Positions 34,704 to 43,102 of a DNA stretch of 64,000 nucleotides are shown here, piece after piece. The notes below the pieces were generated by a model. It was not told the DNA's origin and did not search any database. It saw only the letters and a program-made list of their open reading frames with translations. The stretch is from CAYTTR01 sp964440805 (GTDB lineage Bacteria; Acidobacteriota; Aminicenantia; Aminicenantales; Aminicenantaceae): assembly GCA_964440805.1 (NCBI GenBank), contig CAYTTR010000004.1, forward strand, positions 1-64,000, written 5' to 3'. Positions within the stretch are counted from its first letter, which is position 1. Every line of letters begins with the position of its first letter. The translations under genes were made by a program, and so were the position numbers.

Positions 34704-37619
34704 TTAATTTTTACAAGGCTGATATTCCTGGAGAAAATTGAAAAAATTGATCTCATTGGCTTCAAGGCCGTAAGTATAAATATAACGGCTGGCCAAGCGG
34801 GAAGCGAAGATGGCTTTCAAATAGGAATCAGGGACTTTTTGGAGAATCTTTTCCAGGCCGATTTCTTCGACCAGGATCATGGGGCAGCAGCATTTGATAA
34901 CATTTTTAAACAGCTCCTTGTTCCGGCTCAGATTGGACTCATAGATGGAGTCGGTTACAGCATTTATTTTTTCGCTTATTATGTCCGAAAGAATGGAGCG
35001 GGCAATCTTTGTTTTTTGGTTTTCCCGCCAGATGATTTCAAACTCTAAGGAAGCGTTTTCCTTGATAATCCTGATTATTTCCTGGATGTAGTGCTGCCTG
35101 AAGGCCGGGATCTTCCTGTTTTTAACGCACATTAAACGGCTGTATTCTTCGTCAGTCAGGGCTAAACTACCGAAGACTTCCAAGGATGAAGAAGTGACTC
35201 CACCTTTATTGGCTGAGGCATCTTTATAGATGATGACGCCTTTTTCTTCCAGCCTCAATCTTGCCTGCTGGGTTAAGAAAAGATTGGCTCCTTCGACAAT
35301 GTATTTAAAACGGGGTTCTCCCCTTTCCGTGATGAAACTCTTCCAGTTGTTGATGTTTATGGAGGCAGGACGGCCGCCGCAGGGTACGAAAAGATCGGCT
35401 GAAAAACGGTGATCGAGATGGAAAGTATTACGAAATTCCAGGCCGCTCACTACTTTTTCTCCCCCGGGGAGGGTAATGTTTTCATCCTGAATCCTAACCA
35501 GGAATCCGTTGTTGGAAAGAAGATCTTTCTTGAAGTGTTCGACTGGAAGGCGAGCCTTGGCTAAACGTATTAGTTCCTTCCGGTCAATTCCTTGCAGATC
35601 ATAAAGTACGCCGGAGCCGTCAATTATAGCCAGAATTTTATCCTTGGAAATCAGAATTTCGTTGCTTCCCAGATCTCCATCAGGGCCCCCAGTCATAACT
35701 TTAGTTATATCTTTTTCTTTGCGTCCAACTTTTTCCAATATGTTTAAAACGAACTGGTGCACAGAATTAGTGGTCATGCCGTAGATGTCATGGGGAATCC
35801 CTCCTATGGTAACCGGTTTTCCGGTGGAAAAGGCTTTCCAGTAAGGATAATTTCTTTTTCCGGCACATTCGGCAGCCCAGGCCATGAGCTCAGCTGTTCC
35901 TTCGTCAGGTCCCAGGAATAGAATAATTTCCTGACCATAGCCGTCAAGGATTTCTTCAGAGGGAAGAAGGAGATCAAGAAGTCCGTGAATGTATTTCTTG
36001 AAAGCTGTTTCTGTCTGATCCTGATAATCCCAGCGGAGGAGGACTGTTCCTTTGGAGCCACCCTCGGGAATGTCCTTGTTTTTTCTTTGTTGGGTCCGGG
36101 CAAGGTTGTAGTTTTCATCGAAAATAAAGTCAGAATTGAAAAGGTAGTTCTGCAGATTGTTGGAACTAACCACCCTGATACCGCCGCGGGAGATGTCGCG
36201 GAACCGGATGTGAAAACCTCTCATTTCAGCTGCGATGACATGGAAGATTCCAAATGGAGTTTCCGGATAGTCCACCTGGTTAAGAAATCCAGGTTTGTAC
36301 ATAAAGGCCAAAGAGACCTTGTGTTTCTTAAAGAAATTGGTACGGAGGATTGAGGTGATGAAAAGAAGTACAGCCCGGAATATATCCCTGTCTATATCAG
36401 TTGGAATATATCGTTTCAACTGGCCTTCTATCCCGGCTAAGTCTTTGGAGATATTATGACTTTGATGATAGGAATTAAATTTTTTGTCAAAAAGATGAAA
36501 AAGTTTTTTCAAAAAATCCGGATAGGCCAGCAAAGCATCCCAAACCCGTTGCTCGGTATAGGTGTCCTTGGCCAGGTTGACCTTCATGTCGCGCAGAAGT
36601 CCCAGCATTTCGGGAGAATCTTTCAGATGTTCGGCCAGTTTCAAATATTCTTCATTGTGAGTGGTAAGAAACTGATGAGCAAAGCTCCAGGCAGAAACTC
36701 CAAAAACAGTTTCCTGAGCCGTAAGTTTACCGGACCGGAAAAGTTCCGAGAGAGGACTTTCCGGGATAACATAAATCAGGCTGATATCGTCCACCAGGTC
36801 CTGGATTAGAGCTTTGTTTTTTATATCGGGAAGATAAAAGACGAAAATGGTTTTACCGTTGGCGAATTGCTCAACATATTTGCGGTTGGAAACAAGGTTG
36901 TGTGAATTGAAAACATCGGAAACATTAATTAAAAACCGGCGGCTTGCCTTTCTGTCCAGGACAACCATTATTCTCAATTCTCCAGTTTCTTCTTTATGGG
37001 AGACATCAATCTGCGGGGTTTCTCCTTCAATAGATTTTGCCAGCATCTCCCGGTATCTCTGGATAGTCTCTTCGGTTGAGGTTTCCAGAAACTCCTTGTC
37101 TGAGATTTTCTGGATTTCGGTTTCTCGGTCTTTGATTTTTTCAAGGGGAAAGGAGGGCTTGGTTACAATGTACATTCGGAGATGTTCAATACCGGCTACT
37201 TTTCTCTGCGTTCGGTAGGATTGAACCCTGAAAAAGGGATATTTTTCCTCGATCCTTTTTTCAATCTCTACTGCCCGGAAATGATGGTCATCTACTAAAT
37301 AGACAGCTTCGTCTGTTCCTTCGGTTCCGTAATCTATTTTGAGGGCTTTTTCTTTCTGGAGTCCGGCAATGATTTCAGCAGACTTGAGAGCTTCAATATG
37401 ACCGGCGATGGTTTCCAAGGGAGTTGTTTCGAAATAATAATCAGCCATTCCCAGCCGGGTGCAAAAGAGATTTATTTCACTGCGAACAGTCTCAGGCCGG
37501 AAATGGCCGTGACTGAGAATTATGTTATCTATTTTCCGGAGATTTTCTTCGCTCAGGGGAGAGTTTTTTGCGATTTCGCTTAGAGGTTTCATTAAAGACT
37601 CCTTTTGACTTTTTTTCAA
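34704..37619 (-). CDS. large NAD-glutamate dehydrogenase
   Basis: Large-type glutamate dehydrogenase of 971 residues (NAD-GDH, related to the 115-kDa class), which deaminates glutamate to 2-oxoglutarate with NAD. An N-terminal regulatory half of about 450 residues precedes the catalytic part: FRDISRGGIRVV, the substrate lysine region EGGSKGTVLLRW, GPDEGTAELMAWAA, and TGGPDGDLGSNEI of the coenzyme domain. The ATG has AAGGAG eight bases upstream and a TATAAT-containing promoter. It would couple amino acid fermentation to NADH, which the downstream NuoF-type hydrogenase complex could reoxidise. Confidence 0.93.
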   Translation of the reverse strand: MKKSQKESLMKPLSEIAKNSPLSEENLRKIDNIILSHGHFRPETVRSEINLFCTRLGMADYYFETTPLETIAGHIEALKSAEIIAGLQKEKALKIDYGTEGTDEAVYLVDDHHFRAVEIEKRIEEKYPFFRVQSYRTQRKVAGIEHLRMYIVTKPSFPLEKIKDRETEIQKISDKEFLETSTEETIQRYREMLAKSIEGETPQIDVSHKEETGELRIMVVLDRKASRRFLINVSDVFNSHNLVSNRKYVEQFANGKTIFVFYLPDIKNKALIQDLVDDISLIYVIPESPLSELFRSGKLTAQETVFGVSAWSFAHQFLTTHNEEYLKLAEHLKDSPEMLGLLRDMKVNLAKDTYTEQRVWDALLAYPDFLKKLFHLFDKKFNSYHQSHNISKDLAGIEGQLKRYIPTDIDRDIFRAVLLFITSILRTNFFKKHKVSLAFMYKPGFLNQVDYPETPFGIFHVIAAEMRGFHIRFRDISRGGIRVVSSNNLQNYLFNSDFIFDENYNLARTQQRKNKDIPEGGSKGTVLLRWDYQDQTETAFKKYIHGLLDLLLPSEEILDGYGQEIILFLGPDEGTAELMAWAAECAGKRNYPYWKAFSTGKPVTIGGIPHDIYGMTTNSVHQFVLNILEKVGRKEKDITKVMTGGPDGDLGSNEILISKDKILAIIDGSGVLYDLQGIDRKELIRLAKARLPVEHFKKDLLSNNGFLVRIQDENITLPGGEKVVSGLEFRNTFHLDHRFSADLFVPCGGRPASININNWKSFITERGEPRFKYIVEGANLFLTQQARLRLEEKGVIIYKDASANKGGVTSSSLEVFGSLALTDEEYSRLMCVKNRKIPAFRQHYIQEIIRIIKENASLEFEIIWRENQKTKIARSILSDIISEKINAVTDSIYESNLSRNKELFKNVIKCCCPMILVEEIGLEKILQKVPDSYLKAIFASRLASRYIYTYGLEANEINFFNFLQEYQPCKN

Positions 37620-37638
37620 GGTTAATAAATCAAATTAA

Positions 37639-37666
37639 ATTATATCATGAGCCTGAAAATAGTCCA
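37639..37666 (-). promoter_or_regulatory. sigma-70-like promoter for the glutamate dehydrogenase gene
   Basis: On the minus strand TGGACT and a perfect TATAAT are 16 bases apart; the -10 box ends 20 bases before the ATG at 37619. The -35 box is weak. Confidence 0.45.
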
Positions 37667-37741
37667 TTTAGTTTATGCGCATTTTTATTTCCGTGATAGA
37701 GATTATATAGTTAAAAAAGAGGGAGGGGAAAAGTGGTCCTT

Positions 37742-38089
37742 TCATTCTATTTCAAGTTCCACTTTTTCAACCAGGATATCTGTGCCTTCCATGGTCTCCA
37801 AATCTGTGGACCGGCAATGGCCACAGGTAAAGACAATGTCTTCCTGGATTGTTTCCTGGCTGCATTGGCGGCAGCGAAACCGGAGAGGAACCTTTTCGAT
37901 TTCCAGTCGGGCTTGAGAAGCAATGGTCCCCTTTTTGTAAAGCTGGAAGGCTGTTTCCAGAAGTTCCGGGACGGCTCCGGAAAGCATTCCTACTTTAAGC
38001 TTGACCCCGGTAATCTTAACCGCTTTTTTTTCTTTCGCCTGTTCCTCCAGGATATCGAAAAGATTGCTGATTATAGAAAGTTCATGCAT
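37742..38089 (-). CDS. hypA: hydrogenase nickel incorporation protein HypA
   Basis: Nickel metallochaperone for [NiFe] hydrogenase maturation, 115 residues. The nickel site is the N-terminal Met-His-Glu, and the zinc site is C73, C76, C89 and C92. HypA partners with HypB to insert nickel after HypCDEF have built the Fe(CN)2CO group. It starts within the last bases of hypB (eight-base overlap). hypC, D, E and F are not in the window. Confidence 0.95.
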   Translation of the reverse strand: MHELSIISNLFDILEEQAKEKKAVKITGVKLKVGMLSGAVPELLETAFQLYKKGTIASQARLEIEKVPLRFRCRQCSQETIQEDIVFTCGHCRSTDLETMEGTDILVEKVELEIE

Positions 38090-38753
38090 TTTCCCGGAGC
38101 AGTCTCTTTAGTTTATCGATCAGAAAACGGCGAAATTCATCTATGCCGTTGCCTTGGACGGCAGAGGTCTGAAAAATCTTCAGCTTGGGATTAAGCTCCA
38201 AGGCTTCTGCAGCCGCTTTTTCCGGATTAAACGGGACGTGGGGGATAAGGTCTGCTTTGGTTATGACAAGACAGTCGGAAGTAGTAAAAGCTTTAGGGTA
38301 TTTTTTGGGTTTGTCATCTCCTTCAGGCGATGAGAGCAGCACACAGCGAATACTTTCGCCCAAGTCATATCCGGCCGGGCAGACCAGGTTGCCCACATTT
38401 TCAATGAACAGAAAATCAAGGTCGGAGGGAATTTTGGAAAACAGTTGACCGATCATTTTAGCTTCAAGATGACAGGCTCCGCCGGTGGTGATTTGCCAGG
38501 CAGGAATGCCTTTGGCTTTGATGCGTTCAGCATCCCTTTCGGTTTCGATGTCTCCTTCAATTACGGCCATTTTATATTCCGGCTGAAAGGCTTCGGCCAA
38601 TTTTTCCAACAAGCTGGTTTTACCTGCTCCTGGGGAGCTGAGAAAATTTATGGTCAGAATGCCTTTTCCGGTTAATTTTTCCCGTATTTCCGAGGCGATT
38701 TTTTTGTTGGAACCCAATAAATCTTTGAGGACTAAAACTTCTTTTTTCTTCAT
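38082..38753 (-). CDS. hypB: hydrogenase nickel incorporation GTPase HypB
   Basis: GTPase that drives nickel delivery to hydrogenase large subunits. Walker A is SSPGAGKTSLLEKL at about 39-52; metal-binding C94-H95 lies in GGACHLEA, followed by NVGNLVCPAGYDLG and the guanine motif TKAD. It lacks the N-terminal His-rich nickel-storage stretch found in some species. It starts inside the end of the endopeptidase gene and overlaps hypA, forming a coupled maturation trio. Confidence 0.95.
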   Translation of the reverse strand: MKKKEVLVLKDLLGSNKKIASEIREKLTGKGILTINFLSSPGAGKTSLLEKLAEAFQPEYKMAVIEGDIETERDAERIKAKGIPAWQITTGGACHLEAKMIGQLFSKIPSDLDFLFIENVGNLVCPAGYDLGESIRCVLLSSPEGDDKPKKYPKAFTTSDCLVITKADLIPHVPFNPEKAAAEALELNPKLKIFQTSAVQGNGIDEFRRFLIDKLKRLLRENA

Positions 38754-39232
38754 TTTTTGCCTTCTGACAAGAGAGTGAAGAGAATATCTATAATTCGGGG
38801 TACGGCTTTTTCCATTTCGGGGGTTAAGTCTTCCCCCAGCCTAAAGATATTCTTGGCTTCAACAGCGATAACTTTCACCTCACCCGGAACATCCAGGCCG
38901 GTTTTCCGGCCTATTTCCAGCATTTGAGGGAAAGAAATATAATGAGGTGAAGGCCCGGGAATGTGACGGAGATCTTTTCCATCGAGGACAGAGATTTTGC
39001 CTGTTACCGGATTATCTGCCTTGACGGTATCGATAATGATGAGCCGGTCGAATCCCACAATTATATCCAGAAGAGAGAGACCGGAAAGGGAGCTGGCTTC
39101 AAGGGAGATCGACTGTCCGTTATCAATTAGTTTCCGGAAGGTCGGATCCTGCTTCACCTTTTCAATGACATGGATTCCCACCCCATCGTCACCGTAGAGT
39201 TCATTTCCTAAACCAAGTACCAGAGTTTTCAT
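38750..39232 (-). CDS. [NiFe] hydrogenase maturation endopeptidase (HyaD/HycI family)
   Basis: Stand-alone protease of 160 residues that removes the C-terminal peptide of a hydrogenase large subunit after nickel insertion. Motifs are GLGNELYGDDGVG (D15/D16), IIIDTV with D68, and the third nickel-sensing ligand H97 in SPHYISFPQML. The SPHY...PQML type fits group 3c/3d substrates, so MvhA at 54921-56381, which carries a cleavable 25-residue tail, is the likely client. The other large subunit in the window has its own fused protease domain. Confidence 0.9.
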   Translation of the reverse strand: MKTLVLGLGNELYGDDGVGIHVIEKVKQDPTFRKLIDNGQSISLEASSLSGLSLLDIIVGFDRLIIIDTVKADNPVTGKISVLDGKDLRHIPGPSPHYISFPQMLEIGRKTGLDVPGEVKVIAVEAKNIFRLGEDLTPEMEKAVPRIIDILFTLLSEGKK

Positions 39233-39254
39233 TAATCCTCGTTTGAATCAGCCT

Positions 39255-39956
39255 TCAGGAAGATTTTTTCTGCGAAGAAGATGCTTTGGGCAGGAAAACA
39301 GTGAAACAACTTCCCTTCCCCGGCTCGCTTTCTACTTCAATCCGGCCGTTGAGAGCATCCACGATTTTTTTGGCGATGGTCAGGCCCAAGCCTGTGCCCG
39401 TATGTTTTTCTTCACCTTCGGCTTTTATCCGGTAGAATTGGTCGAAGAGATAAGGAAGATGTTCCTTCTCCATTCCTATTCCTGTATCTTTGACAGACAC
39501 GGTGATGAAGCTATTTTTATCTTCAATAGAAACTTCTACTTTTCCGTCTGGCTGGTTGTATTTTATGGCGTTGTTTATTAGATTGGAGAAAATTTGTTCC
39601 AGAGTATCCGGGTCTCCTTGAGCCAGATCATCCCCTTCAGGTTTTAATAATTCAAGAGTAACCTTGTTTTCTTCGGCAAAAGGCCGGTTGAATTCAACAA
39701 TATTTTCCAGAATTTCTGTCAGATGAATCGTCTTCATTTTTTCAACTATCTGGCCTTTATTCATCCTGGCTACATCGAGCCAGTCATTGATCAATTTAAT
39801 CAATCCTTCCAGCCGTTCCTTGGCTCTCAAGAGCATGTCTTTCTTTTTCTGCTCGTCCTTGATGATGTCGCTGAGAATGACTTCAAAATACTGAAGAATA
39901 ACTGCAATCGGGCTTTTCAGTTGGTGAGAGACCATGGTTATAAAATTTTCTTCCAT
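39255..39956 (-). CDS. histidine kinase module, separated from its receiver by a deletion
   Basis: HisKA plus HATPase_c kinase of 233 residues: phosphoacceptor H11 in SHQLKSP, N-box LINNAIKYN, DTGIGM, and GTGLGL. The ATG at 39956 lies inside the receiver gene read just before. Upstream of that ATG this frame stays open for about 25 codons and encodes the coiled-coil linker (RAQTLEKEKRA) that normally joins a receiver to such a kinase. So the original gene was a receiver-kinase hybrid, now broken by a frame-changing deletion. Either the kinase is re-initiated or both parts are decaying. Confidence 0.8.
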   Translation of the reverse strand: MEENFITMVSHQLKSPIAVILQYFEVILSDIIKDEQKKKDMLLRAKERLEGLIKLINDWLDVARMNKGQIVEKMKTIHLTEILENIVEFNRPFAEENKVTLELLKPEGDDLAQGDPDTLEQIFSNLINNAIKYNQPDGKVEVSIEDKNSFITVSVKDTGIGMEKEHLPYLFDQFYRIKAEGEEKHTGTGLGLTIAKKIVDALNGRIEVESEPGKGSCFTVFLPKASSSQKKSS

Positions 39957-40126
39957 GGCCCTTTTTTCTTTCTCCAGAGTTTGAGCTCTTTTATCTTTTT
40001 CAGGCCTGATTCGCCGTCCGGAGCGGTTTCAGTCTTATATCCTTCCTTGGCCAAGATAAGACTGCAGGAATCCCGCATGGATTCCTCATCATCAATAACC
40101 AGAATCAACGGCTTTTTTTCGGACAT
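39938..40126 (-). pseudogene. truncated receiver domain of hybrid kinase
   Basis: The 62-residue frame has a good receiver start (LILVIDDEESMRDSC, acidic pocket D12, D13) but ends around residue 48 of the domain. The phosphoacceptor aspartate, the T/S switch and the conserved lysine are all missing. The last 14 residues are simply the kinase linker read in the wrong frame. A deletion of roughly 70-80 codons plus a frame change explains the join. It overlaps the kinase frame by 19 bases. Confidence 0.7.
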
Positions 40127-40180
40127 AAAGGAAGCCTCTCTTTCTTTACCAGATGTCCGTGAGGACTTTTATATTTTATT

Positions 40181-40408
40181 TTACTTTAAAATACCTTCTA
40201 TTTCAGCAAAAATTTCTTTATCTGTAAAATGTCTGGCCGTTGCTGCTGATGACGGACAAGCTGCTGCACAGGTGCCGCACTGGATACATTTTTTAAGGCT
40301 TTCTCCTCCCGGAATATTTTCTACTTGGAGGAGAAATGATTTTATGAGTTTTTGATCGTTTTTTCCGGAATTGCCTTTAAATTTTTCTTGAGTCAGCTCA
40401 CCTTTCAT
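40181..40408 (-). CDS. small [4Fe-4S] protein, HdrC/HdrA-tail-like
   Basis: A 75-residue protein with a single cluster motif, C41, C44, C47 and C51 (CIQCGTCAAACP). The rest, SSAATARHFTDKEIFAEIEGIL, closely parallels the last residues of the HdrA-like protein at 57872-59629 (SAAS..KHF.DAQIFAEIEGLF). It is translationally coupled to a receiver gene (four-base overlap) and precedes the kinase gene. It may be an electron carrier sensed by the signalling cassette or a docking subunit for the HdrA-type complex; both are inference. Confidence 0.75.
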   Translation of the reverse strand: MKGELTQEKFKGNSGKNDQKLIKSFLLQVENIPGGESLKKCIQCGTCAAACPSSAATARHFTDKEIFAEIEGILK

Positions 40409-40812
40409 CTCTCCAAAAGCCTTTCGATGCGGGAAATTAGAACATCCGGTTTAACAGGTTTATCAAGATAATCATCCGGGCCGGTAAGACCCTGTTCTTC
40501 TGCTTTGAATTGGAAACGGGAGCCGGTCATTTCTTTTACTGCTGATACAAAGATGATGGGAGTGTCTTTGACCGGTTTGAATTCTTTGCTCGTCTTGACG
40601 TCATGGCAAAGAGAGAAACAGTCGAAAAGGCTGTCCATCATAATGTCCAGAAGTACTAAATCAGGTTTTTCGGAAAGAATTTTCTTATTTCCTTCGGCGG
40701 GATCTCTGGCAGTGACTACTTCATAAAGAGCTGAGTGAAGAATGGAGGTCACAGCTTCGCGGAAATCGGGATCGTCGTCGATAACCAGAATTTTTCCTTT
40801 TGACTTTTCCAT
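40405..40812 (-). CDS. stand-alone response regulator receiver
   Basis: Single-domain receiver of 135 residues. Key residues are intact: acidic pocket D12-D14 in VIDDDPD, phosphoacceptor D56 in LVLLDIMM, S90 and K118 in YLDKPV. It has a short insert (about 62-82) relative to CheY. No output domain. It overlaps the Fe-S gene downstream by four bases and follows the atypical receiver by 11 bases. Confidence 0.88.
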   Translation of the reverse strand: MEKSKGKILVIDDDPDFREAVTSILHSALYEVVTARDPAEGNKKILSEKPDLVLLDIMMDSLFDCFSLCHDVKTSKEFKPVKDTPIIFVSAVKEMTGSRFQFKAEEQGLTGPDDYLDKPVKPDVLISRIERLLER

Positions 40813-40823
40813 ATTGTCCTCCT

Positions 40824-41195
40824 TTATTGTCTGAAGGCGTTTGAGATCGCCAGTTTAAGTTCGTCCTTGCCGAAAGATTTTATAAAGTAGAAGAAGATAT
40901 CCTGTTCCCGGACCTTGGCTTCAAGCCGCTTGGAGTTTTTCCGGGTGGTCATGATGATCTTGATATTGGGATCGATGTTTTTGATGATGGATACTGCCTC
41001 ATAACCTTTCATTTCGGGCAGGTTGACTTCTATAATCAGGCAGTCATATTTTCCTCCGGATATCTTCCGGATAGCATCAGTGACTCCTTTGCCGGTTTCC
41101 ACTTGGAATTTTTCATTTTTCAGAAATTTAGCCAGATCTTCCCTTTCTTTTCTTTCAGGGTCAATTATAAGGATTCTTCCTTCGAAATCAATCAT
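40824..41195 (-). CDS. atypical receiver with Glu at the phosphorylation site
   Basis: Single receiver domain of 123 residues in which the phosphoacceptor aspartate is replaced by E56 (DCLIIEVNLPEM). The acidic pocket is reduced to D12, P13, E14; T84 and K106 (FIKSF) remain. A glutamate can mimic the phosphorylated state, so this may be a constitutively on or phosphorylation-independent partner. I chose the ATG at 41195, with GAGG ten bases upstream, because the sigma-54 promoter predicts transcription starting near 41210, which excludes the alternative start at 41225. It is the first gene of the operon leading to hypA. Confidence 0.8.
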   Translation of the reverse strand: MIDFEGRILIIDPERKEREDLAKFLKNEKFQVETGKGVTDAIRKISGGKYDCLIIEVNLPEMKGYEAVSIIKNIDPNIKIIMTTRKNSKRLEAKVREQDIFFYFIKSFGKDELKLAISNAFRQ

Positions 41196-41221
41196 GGTTT
41201 TAGCCTCAAGCATGAAGGAAT

Positions 41222-41235
41222 GCAATTATTGTGCC
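41222..41235 (-). promoter_or_regulatory. sigma-54 promoter of the signalling/hyp operon
   Basis: Minus-strand TTGGCACAATAATTGCAT matches the -24/-12 consensus with the required GG-N10-GC spacing and the full TTGGCAC/TTGCA flanks. Predicted start near 41210, leaving about 15 bases before the ATG at 41195. Upstream, TGTAAA (41255-41260) and TTTACA (41284-41289) form an inverted pair that could bind an activator. Downstream genes to hypA lie on one strand with small gaps. Confidence 0.85.
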
Positions 41236-41432
41236 AAGTAAGGAAAAAGATAGTTGTAAACATAAAACATTTAAGTTGTTATATTTACATTAATTAGAAG
41301 GAATTAAAAAAAGAGAGGAATGAATATTCAAAACCGAGGAATTTTTCCTGGGGAATTACTCCCTACTGGTGGGGAAATGGGGGACAATAATTAAAACAAA
41401 AGGTAGAGGAAATTCGGGTGCAGCGACAAGGA

Positions 41433-41792
41433 TTAAATATAGGCAGCGGCAACAATCAGGGAAGATAGTAAACCCAGAATAATAAGATTGAAGAAGCGGT
41501 AAAAAAATCCGGCTAAAGAAGGAGAAACTGATATCAACCGCCCGCTCAGGCGGCAGCGCACATCAGAACCCAGAAGGAAAGGCGCGCTTAGCATTTTGTC
41601 CCACAAACCTTTCAGAAGTGTATTGAAAAATCTCAGGCTGCGCCTCTTTTTTTCTCTAAGAGAGGAAGAAAAAAAAGCTCCAAAAGATAAGGGAATAAGG
41701 AGAATAACAGCACTGGTAAAAGTTATGATAAAAAGGAAGAGAGAAAAGATTAAGAATTGCTTTTTTTGTTTTTTAGCAGCGCAGCAGGCCAT
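41433..41792 (-). CDS. small membrane protein of unknown function
   Basis: A 119-residue protein with a Cys-containing, Lys-rich start (MACCAAKKQKK), a long hydrophobic helix (about 13-41), a basic central segment (SLREKKRRSLRFF) and a second hydrophobic region (95-118). I recognise no family. AAGGAGGG six bases before the ATG supports expression. It lies 25 bases after the cysteine desulfurase gene and is probably co-transcribed. Between it and the sigma-54 operon, 41236-41432 is A+T-rich and apparently non-coding. Confidence 0.55.
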   Translation of the reverse strand: MACCAAKKQKKQFLIFSLFLFIITFTSAVILLIPLSFGAFFSSSLREKKRRSLRFFNTLLKGLWDKMLSAPFLLGSDVRCRLSGRLISVSPSLAGFFYRFFNLIILGLLSSLIVAAAYI

Positions 41793-41817
41793 TTGAGCCC
41801 TCCTTATCTATTTTCAC

Positions 41818-43047
41818 TCAGCGGAAATATTTTATGATTTGTTTAAAAGTGTCGATGAATGCATCGATTTCAGTAAAAGTGTTATAGGCCGAAAAGGAAA
41901 TTCTAAGTGAATCAGAAATCTTCCGGGAGTTATAAAAAGAATGGACACAGTGTTTGCCTGAGCGAACCATAATATTGCGGCTTTCATTGAGAATTTTGGC
42001 AGCATCACTGACATTCAGTCCATCCACAATGAAATTGAGGATGCTGTTTCTGGCTGAGTGATCCTGGGGGCCGAGGATGCTTACACCTGGAATTTGTTTG
42101 ATCTTCTCAGTGGCAAGGTGATTGAGTTTTATCACCTGGTTGAGGATGGTAGTTTTCCCCACTTTTCTAATATAATCCACAGCGACACCAGCCCCAATGA
42201 CTCCGGCGTAATCCTGAAGCCCGGCTTCGAATTTATCGGGGAGCCCGGCTAAGGTGGCTGAAGTGTGGGTAGTATCGACTACAGTTTCTCCACCGGTTAG
42301 AAACTGAGGGAGGCTTTCAAGAAGGGATTTTTTTCCGTAGAGAATACCGATTCCTGTGGGTCCCCACATTTTATGGACGGATAAAACCAGAAAGTCAACA
42401 TCCCAAGCTCTGACATCGAGAGGATGAGACAGTGCGCTCTGGGCTGCATCGACACAAACCAAAGCACCGGCCTGGTGAGAGGCTTCGATAATGTCTCTTA
42501 CAGGAAAAGCGACTCCGGTGAGATTGGAGTGAGAAAGGATTGAAACCAGTTTGACCCGTGGAGCGAAGGAAGTCAATTTTTTTCTGAAATGATTCAGGTC
42601 AAAGGAAGTATCGGGCAGAGTGGAAATAATAATCCTTTGGATACCTTTCTTTTTTTCCACCGCCTGCCAGGGAAGAAGATTAGAGTTATGCTCTATGTCT
42701 GAGGAAAAAATGATATCGCCTTTGGCCAAAGGGAGAATGTGAGCCAGCAAGTTAAGGCCTTCGGTGGCGTTACGGAGAAAGATGATTTCGTCAGAGTGGG
42801 CAGCATTGAGAAATTTCTGGAATTTTTTTCTTGAATTTTCATATTTTTCTGTAGTTTCAGCTCCGAAATGATGATTGGTCCGGCCGTGACAACCGGGAAA
42901 GTTGAAGTAGTAATCTACAATGGCCTCAATCACAGACCGAGGTTTAAGAGTCATGCAGGCATTGTCAAGATAAATGACTGGTTTCTTGTTGATGATTCGG
43001 GACAGGGAGGGAAAATCTTCTCTAAGTTTGTCCAACTGAAAAGCCAT
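41818..43047 (-). CDS. class V aminotransferase / cysteine desulfurase (SufS/CsdA-like)
   Basis: PLP enzyme of 409 residues that takes sulfur from cysteine for Fe-S clusters and other thio-cofactors. Residues 1-45 include YLDNACMTLKPRSVI; the PLP lysine is in LSVHKMWGPTGIG near 229; and the active cysteine is in VRSGKHCVHSF near 365. This is the group II (SufS/CsdA) arrangement with the RxGxHC motif. No SufBCD or IscU gene is adjacent. The many Fe-S proteins of the hydrogenase operons need such a sulfur source. A strong promoter stands just upstream. Confidence 0.88.
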   Translation of the reverse strand: MAFQLDKLREDFPSLSRIINKKPVIYLDNACMTLKPRSVIEAIVDYYFNFPGCHGRTNHHFGAETTEKYENSRKKFQKFLNAAHSDEIIFLRNATEGLNLLAHILPLAKGDIIFSSDIEHNSNLLPWQAVEKKKGIQRIIISTLPDTSFDLNHFRKKLTSFAPRVKLVSILSHSNLTGVAFPVRDIIEASHQAGALVCVDAAQSALSHPLDVRAWDVDFLVLSVHKMWGPTGIGILYGKKSLLESLPQFLTGGETVVDTTHTSATLAGLPDKFEAGLQDYAGVIGAGVAVDYIRKVGKTTILNQVIKLNHLATEKIKQIPGVSILGPQDHSARNSILNFIVDGLNVSDAAKILNESRNIMVRSGKHCVHSFYNSRKISDSLRISFSAYNTFTEIDAFIDTFKQIIKYFR

Positions 43048-43073
43048 GTTTTTCCTTTGTCAAAATAAAATGA

Positions 43074-43102
43074 ATTGTAACTGTAATGATTACCTTTGTC
43101 AA
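43074..43102 (-). promoter_or_regulatory. sigma-70 promoter for the cysteine desulfurase gene
   Basis: On the minus strand a perfect TTGACA and TACAAT are separated by 17 bases. The start would be near 43067, leaving about 20 bases with AAAGGA before the ATG at 43047. Confidence 0.75.

Noticed and set aside
36847..37218. A 123-codon open frame on the plus strand
   Set aside because: It is antisense to the N-terminal part of the glutamate dehydrogenase gene and resembles no protein.
41320..41394. 24-codon open frame starting MNIQNRGIFPGE with a GAGAGGA upstream
   Set aside because: Too short, no known family, and located in an A+T-rich gap; a chance frame is more likely.
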